A DNA stretch of 7,780 bases from Peptococcaceae bacterium. Lineage in GTDB: Bacteria; Bacillota; Peptococcia; Peptococcales; Peptococcaceae. Under the pieces are notes generated by a model. It saw only the letters and a program-made list of their open reading frames with translations. It was not told where the DNA came from and ran no database searches. The position numbers and the translations under genes are program-made. The stretch covers positions 1 to 7,780 of the forward strand of contig JAGARS010000164.1 of assembly GCA_017622155.1 (NCBI GenBank), given 5' to 3'. Each line of letters opens with the position of its first letter. The first letter of the stretch is position 1. Positions 6,527-7,780 of this stretch are shown here, piece after piece.

Positions 6527-7780
6527 TTAAACTGGGAACAGGATATTTGCTGCAGGCAAACCAATTACATATACTACCAGCAGAGACAGTACAAAGTGCA
6601 TCGCACCATTGATATAACCATCTCTTGGTTCCAGCGATGGATGACCGAAAATAAATGCTGCTGTCATACTTGCTGCAGGTGTCATATAAGCAGCCTGTGC
6701 TGCTGCGTAGATTGCCAGATAACATGCATATGGGTTACCGCCCATCTGTGCACACATTGGTACTAGCAGTGGAACAAATACTACGATTAAAATCAGGTTG
6801 TGGATAAACTGAGATCCTACACCGATGAAGAAAGAGCAAGCAATAATAAAGATTGCAGGGCTCATACCCATCAGCATTGGTGTTAAAGTACCCATGATAG
6901 TAGGCAGAATACCGCAAGCCTCTGCCTGGAATGCTGCCGCCAGTGGTGTGGTAGCGATTAACAGCCAAACAACATCCCAACCGATGCCATTCGCTGCATC
7001 GTTTACAGTTACCAGATGTGTACCGTCTTCTTTTCTATAGCAGAAGAAGATTACCATGAACAGACACATCATGCCCAGAACGCCTAATTTTTTGATTACA
7101 GCGATGATTGGCCAGGTTGCAGGCAGAATCATAGAACTAATCATGGAAGCCAGGAACGCTACTAATACAATAAAACCGAATCTCTGGTATTTGTCCATTT
7201 TCGGACATTTTTTACCTTCGTAACTTTCTAACGCTACTTTGATCGCACTCATATCAATTCTGAATACGAATTTTGCTGCTGCCATTACAACCAATACATA
7301 GCAGTTTACAATAATCAGCTGCCAAATCATGTATGGTAATTCCGGAATAGCTGTGCCCATACCCTGTGTAAAGAAGGACATGTACATTACGGAAGATGGC
7401 AGGAACGGCAGAATAAAGCCGGACATAACGAAAATAACCAGAATTGCAGGAATCATAAAGCAAATAAATGGGTTACGCTTTGGCAGACCTGCCTGTTCAG
7501 CGATAGATACTGCAATCCCCCATACCATGAACAGACCAACATAACCGGCATTCATCATAGTTAACATTTCCATACCCAGCAATAATACTAAAATCAGAGC
7601 GTATGGACGACCAACGATAATTTTCAAGCTCATCAGCCATTCACCAAACCAAGTGTTCAGGCCTGTTTTCCCGGCAGCTGCTGCGAACATGAAACCGAGC
7701 AATGTGATTGGGATTACATAGTAGCTAATCCCGCTGGAGAACAATGCACTGATATTGCCATAACCTACTACCGCCAAAGC
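6527..7780 (-). CDS. SLC13/DASS-type anion permease, 5' end cut off
   Basis: The visible 417 residues are highly hydrophobic, with about ten membrane segments, and fit the ion transporter superfamily that includes SLC13/DASS sodium:dicarboxylate/sulfate symporters and ArsB/NhaD-like carriers. Family-like features are the conserved pattern around VNDAANGIGWDVVWLL, the buried segment SQFIHNLILIVVFVPLLVPM at about 323-342 where DASS proteins have their second Ser-Asn-Thr hairpin, and GGNPYACYLAIYAAAQAAYMTP after it. The Ser-Asn-Thr motif itself is replaced (Ser-Gln-Phe), so coupling ion and substrate may differ from known members. The reading frame continues through the first base of the window edge (GCT at 7780), so the true start lies outside; compared with usual family length, perhaps 30-80 residues are missing. 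It precedes two cytoplasmic hydrolases on the same strand and is the likely importer of their anionic substrate. Substrate unknown. Confidence 0.85.
   Translation of the reverse strand, partial: ALAVVGYGNISALFSSGISYYVIPITLLGFMFAAAAGKTGLNTWFGEWLMSLKIIVGRPYALILVLLLGMEMLTMMNAGYVGLFMVWGIAVSIAEQAGLPKRNPFICFMIPAILVIFVMSGFILPFLPSSVMYMSFFTQGMGTAIPELPYMIWQLIIVNCYVLVVMAAAKFVFRIDMSAIKVALESYEGKKCPKMDKYQRFGFIVLVAFLASMISSMILPATWPIIAVIKKLGVLGMMCLFMVIFFCYRKEDGTHLVTVNDAANGIGWDVVWLLIATTPLAAAFQAEACGILPTIMGTLTPMLMGMSPAIFIIACSFFIGVGSQFIHNLILIVVFVPLLVPMCAQMGGNPYACYLAIYAAAQAAYMTPAASMTAAFIFGHPSLEPRDGYINGAMHFVLSLLVVYVIGLPAANILFPV

Noticed and set aside
1..7780. Search for tRNA, rRNA, CRISPR array, insertion sequence or prophage traits
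   Set aside because: No tRNA-like cloverleaf, spaced repeats, transposase or integrase motifs or terminal inverted repeats were seen; the repeats present are single dyads in intergenic DNA.

Overview
The window looks like a chromosomal accessory locus of a low- to mid-GC Firmicute. Intergenic DNA is very AT-rich, Shine-Dalgarno sites are strong (AGGAGG), intrinsic terminators are short hairpins with T tracts, and there are no mobile-element traits. A gut anaerobe of the Negativicutes or Clostridia would fit, but that is an impression from codon and protein style, not a proof.

Layout: at the left edge a minus-strand gene probably starts at 91 and leaves the window. It is divergent from a LysR-type regulator (401-1309, plus). 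The gap between them holds three interrupted dyads and a candidate sigma-70-type promoter. An 18-bp perfect bidirectional terminator (1341-1381) separates the regulator from a convergent minus-strand block. In transcription order that block is: a SLC13/DASS-type anion permease (5' end beyond the right edge, stop at 6527), a 673-aa alkaline-phosphatase-superfamily hydrolase (6415-4394), a 690-aa paralogue of it (4282-2210), and a 238-aa protein with a TGS domain plus a ThrRS-like editing domain (2134-1418).

How the genes may work together: neither hydrolase has a signal peptide or membrane segment, both keep the full two-metal ligand set and the Thr nucleophile of the superfamily, and both lie beside an anion importer. 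The simplest reading is import of an organic anion (a phosphoester, phosphonate or sulfoester) followed by cytoplasmic hydrolysis. The TGS/ThrRS-like protein is the odd member: it has lost all four metal/editing residues and carries neither a synthetase nor a kinase domain, so it is more likely a binding or regulatory protein than an enzyme. Each of the three gaps in the block has a terminator-like hairpin just before the next gene's ribosome binding site, which suggests stepwise attenuation or mRNA 3'-end protection within one operon. Substrate and physiological role cannot be read from sequence alone.
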